DNA of 8,871 bases from Chrysiogenia bacterium (GTDB lineage: Bacteria > JAGRBM01): contig JAGRBM010000121.1 in NCBI GenBank assembly GCA_020434085.1, forward strand, positions 1-8,871, given 5' to 3'. The translations under genes were made by a program, and so were the position numbers. Shown piece after piece: positions 7,186 to 8,871 of the stretch. Below the pieces are notes generated by a model that ran no database searches, was not told the origin of the DNA, and was given only the letters and a program-made list of their open reading frames with translations. Numbering within the stretch: position 1 is the first letter of the stretch; each line of letters opens with the position of its first letter.

Positions 7186-8699
7186 ACCGCTACCTCCCGG
7201 GGCATGGGTGCGGGCCCGGCGCTCAAAGGCCGGGCGTAGCGCTCGGGCACTTCGAATTGCCCGGCGGTTCGTCGCGCGTCGGGGGAAATTGTGCTGAGTA
7301 GCCGCGCTGCAATGATGCGGTCGTAGGCCAGCTCGGCAACGATGCGAATGCGCGAGGGATGGCGCAGCATGGTGCCCGCCACATGGGCCAGGTGCCGGGG
7401 CCGCAGATAGAAGCGCCGCCGGTAGCCGATGGGCAGGGTCTTCAATGTCTCAAGCGGAATGTGCGGCGTGCGGATGACCGGTTCGTGGAGTGTGAAGTGC
7501 TCCGGGTCACGCGTCAGGAATAGGTCATGCTTCTCGACGTAGTCGTAGAGCTCGGTGCTGTGAAAAGGCGTGGCGAAACAGATCGCCAGCGAGTCCATCT
7601 GAAGCGTGAGGAGCCACTCGAAGGCCGCGTCCAATGATTCGATCGTGTCCCAGGGAAACCCGACGATCCAGCTTCCCTGCGCGAAGACTCCGTATTTGCG
7701 ATAGAGCCGGAAGGCCTCTTCAGCCTCCGAATTCTTGTAATACTTCTTGGTCTGGTCGCGCTCCGTATCGTTGGAAGCTTCAACGCCCATCAATACATAG
7801 GTGCAACCCGCCCGCGCCATGGACGCGACAAGTTCCTCGGAAGCATCGTCCACCCGCGCAAAGGCGCCCCAGGTCAGTTTCTTGTTGAGCCCGCGCGCCA
7901 CCAGTTCGTCGCAAATTTCCATCACCCAGGAACCGCGCACGGTGAATTCCTCGTCGCGGAAGACGAAGGTGTTGATCTGGTGATTGTCCACCAGCTCCTG
8001 GATCTCATCGACAACCGATGCGGGCGTGCGCTTACTCCAGATGTTCGACCAGACCGCGGGCGTCTGGCAGAACACACAGGTATACGGACAGCCGCGCGAT
8101 GCCTGAATCGAGAGCGTGCGCATCCGCGAGATGGGCTGGGAGTTGAGCATCAGATACTTGTAGCGATCGAGCGGCAGGCCCGTGCGGACGGGTCGCGGCA
8201 GGCGCTCAAGCTTGCGGATGCGCTTTCGCTTCGGCGTCGCCTGCACGCCCGCACTGGAATTCCAGGCAATACCCTCGATCTCTTCGAGCGGCGGCGAACC
8301 GGTCTGCAGATGATCGAGCAGTTCGAGAACCGTGTCCTCGCCCTCGCCGCAAACGGCATAGTCGATCACCGGGTCTTCAACGGCGGCCGGGTTTCCTGAG
8401 ACATGCCAGCCACCGAAGATCACGGTGCAGCCGTAGCGGGACTTGATGGAGCGGGCCAGACGAAGACCGTTGGCAAAGTTCTCGGTCATTGCCGTCATGC
8501 CCAGCAGGTCGGGCCGGAATTCGTCGAGATCGCGAAAGAGTGCGTCCAGATCCTCGGGGGTAGAGTACGAAAGATCACGGATGAGCACTTCGTGCCCGAC
8601 CTGCTCACACGCGCCGGCGATGTAGCAGATACCCAGCGGCTCCACCCACGGGTAAGGGTCGCTGTAATTGCTGGGCGGATTGATCAGTGCGATCTTCAT
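7182..8699 (-). CDS. Cobalamin-binding-type radical SAM protein, paralogue 1
   Basis: The protein has 505 residues and is the first gene of the operon. The N-terminal B12-binding-like domain runs to about 135, with MKIALINPPS, PLGICYIAG, GHEVLIRDL (35-43), GMTAMTENF (67-75), FGGWHVSG (95-102) and CGEGEDT. There is no DxHxxG, so base-off, His-off cobalamin binding would be expected. The core carries CPYTCVFC (204-211), then VFRDEEFTVR and MGVEASN; SWIVGFPWDT (343-352) lies late in the barrel. By hand count about 268 of the first 460 positions are identical to the downstream paralogue (58%), with no gaps. The last 45 residues differ and end in a Pro/Ala-rich stretch. The ATG at 8697-8699 has only a weak GGA upstream. 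BchE-like cyclase, lipid or hopanoid methylase and lipid cross-linking roles are all possible; the sequence does not decide between them. Confidence 0.93.
   Translation of the reverse strand: MKIALINPPSNYSDPYPWVEPLGICYIAGACEQVGHEVLIRDLSYSTPEDLDALFRDLDEFRPDLLGMTAMTENFANGLRLARSIKSRYGCTVIFGGWHVSGNPAAVEDPVIDYAVCGEGEDTVLELLDHLQTGSPPLEEIEGIAWNSSAGVQATPKRKRIRKLERLPRPVRTGLPLDRYKYLMLNSQPISRMRTLSIQASRGCPYTCVFCQTPAVWSNIWSKRTPASVVDEIQELVDNHQINTFVFRDEEFTVRGSWVMEICDELVARGLNKKLTWGAFARVDDASEELVASMARAGCTYVLMGVEASNDTERDQTKKYYKNSEAEEAFRLYRKYGVFAQGSWIVGFPWDTIESLDAAFEWLLTLQMDSLAICFATPFHSTELYDYVEKHDLFLTRDPEHFTLHEPVIRTPHIPLETLKTLPIGYRRRFYLRPRHLAHVAGTMLRHPSRIRIVAELAYDRIIAARLLSTISPDARRTAGQFEVPERYARPLSAGPAPMPREVAV
7193..7197 (-). 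promoter_or_regulatory. Strong Shine-Dalgarno for the second radical SAM paralogue
   Basis: GGAGG on the minus strand lies 7 bases before the ATG at 7185-7183, inside the 3' end of paralogue 1. Together with the ATGA stop/start overlap this indicates tight, efficient co-translation of the two paralogues, and it fixes the start of paralogue 2. Confidence 0.75.
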
Positions 8700-8712
8700 C
8701 TCAAATCCGGCT

Positions 8713-8750
8713 CGGGCCTTTGCCCGGCAAGCTCCGCCGACTTTCGGCGG
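8713..8750 (-). other. Tandem hairpins in the operon leader
   Basis: Two perfect stems sit just before the first gene. One is a 7-bp stem CCGCCGA/TCGGCGG (8734-8740 and 8744-8750) with a 3-base loop. The other is a 5-bp stem CGGGC/GCCCG (8713-8717 and 8722-8726) with a 4-base loop. In the minus-strand RNA the longer hairpin comes first, and the second ends 13 bases before the ATG. No T-run follows either stem, so they are not standard terminators. They could stabilise the mRNA, affect ribosome loading or be a short dispersed repeat. No B12 box (GCCACTG-like) accompanies them. Confidence 0.5.
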
Positions 8751-8786
8751 GCATCGGGAATTGCGCGGAGGGTGCGAAATTCAAAT

Positions 8787-8800
8787 CAAACGCTTGTTTG
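8787..8800. promoter_or_regulatory. Palindromic operator candidate CAAAC-N4-GTTTG
   Basis: CAAAC at 8787-8791 and GTTTG at 8796-8800 form a perfect inverted repeat around GCTT, 88 bases before the first radical SAM ATG. It lies where transcription from the promoter candidate would begin, a classic repressor position. From memory, this fits the consensus of PsrA-type TetR regulators (G/C)AAAC-N(2-4)-GTTTG(C/G), which sense fatty acyl molecules. Many TetR proteins bind similar short palindromes, so the regulator identity is a guess. No regulator gene is visible in the window. Confidence 0.45.
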
Positions 8801-8803
8801 GTA

Positions 8804-8833
8804 ATTTTACCCGGTTTGCTTCTCATAGAACAA
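8804..8833 (-). promoter_or_regulatory. Sigma70-like promoter candidate for the radical SAM/UbiA operon
   Basis: On the minus strand TTGTTC (8828-8833) is followed after 18 bases by TAAAAT (8804-8809), a 5-of-6 match to TATAAT. The -35 matches only TTG. Transcription would start near 8797, inside the CAAAC/GTTTG palindrome, leaving a leader of about 98 bases. The -10 box overlaps the stop codon of the putative upstream gene fragment. Short AT-rich matches arise by chance, so confidence is limited, although this is the most AT-rich stretch near the operon start. Confidence 0.4.
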
Positions 8834-8871
8834 TCGCTGCCCCTCGCCTTTCGCACCGCTCAGGCGCTGAT
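8807..8871 (-). CDS. 3' end of a possible upstream minus-strand gene (partial)
   Basis: On the minus strand one frame is open from the window edge to a TAA at 8807-8809, giving 20 residues that include GAKGEGQRLF and end YEKQTG. Codon use is biased to G/C at third positions and the composition is that of a normal protein tail. The other two minus frames hit stops within the same stretch. The fragment is too short to identify. If real, it ends 107 bases before the first radical SAM gene and could encode an earlier member of the same pathway, or a separate gene. Confidence 0.35.
   Translation of the reverse strand, partial: QRLSGAKGEGQRLFYEKQTG

Noticed and set aside
4620-7239. Plus-strand open frames of 423 and 518 codons opposite the radical SAM genes
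   Set aside because: The minus strand encodes complete radical SAM proteins with CxxxCxxC motifs, so the plus-strand frames are shadows.
5650-8699. Assignment of the two B12-type radical SAM proteins to bacteriochlorophyll cyclase BchE or hopanoid methylase HpnR
   Set aside because: They share the general architecture, but no other pigment or hopanoid genes are present, and I see no residue pattern that distinguishes either family.
8700-8806. Cobalamin riboswitch before the B12-type radical SAM genes
   Set aside because: There is no B12 box resembling GCCACTG, and the leader of about 100 bases is too short for the usual fold of about 200 bases.

Overview
The window is high-G+C bacterial DNA (roughly 60% or more by eye). 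All seven complete genes lie on the minus strand. The chromosomal-type ParA/ParB pair, the cobalamin-type radical SAM enzymes and the coding style suggest a Gram-negative bacterium of the broad 'deltaproteobacterial' sphere (Myxococcota, Desulfobacterota or relatives) or a similar uncultured lineage. That placement is an inference; no rRNA or other firm taxonomic marker is present.

Read in the direction of transcription (from high to low coordinates), a short leader (8700-8806) carries a candidate sigma70-like promoter, a CAAAC-N4-GTTTG palindrome at the expected transcription start, and two small hairpins. It is followed by a compact gene set: two tandem, 58% identical radical SAM proteins with N-terminal cobalamin-binding-type domains (8699-7182 and 7185-5650), a SPASM-type radical SAM protein (5648-4650), a UbiA-family membrane prenyltransferase (4636-3806) and a polytopic membrane protein with a soluble tail (3762-2095). 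Junctions are a 4-base overlap, then gaps of 1, 13 and 43 bases, so these five genes are very probably one operon. After 152 bases come parA (TTG start, 1942-1160) and parB (1160-252), coupled by a TGATG overlap.

The five-gene operon looks like a small uncharacterised biosynthetic pathway. The UbiA protein should move a prenyl-type group onto an acceptor at the membrane. Three radical SAM enzymes could perform methylation, cyclisation, C-C coupling or oxidation, and the polytopic protein could be a GT-C-like transferase, a flippase or another membrane partner. A lipid, isoprenoid or prenylated cofactor/pigment product fits best, but the actual substrate cannot be read from the sequence. There is no room between the genes for a RiPP precursor peptide.

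At the left edge, bases 1-105 look like the end of a plus-strand gene converging on parB. The gap between them (106-251) contains an 83-base imperfect inverted repeat with perfect 12-base ends. At the right edge, 8807-8871 may hold the last 20 codons of another minus-strand gene. No tRNA, rRNA, CRISPR array, insertion sequence or canonical parS site was seen.
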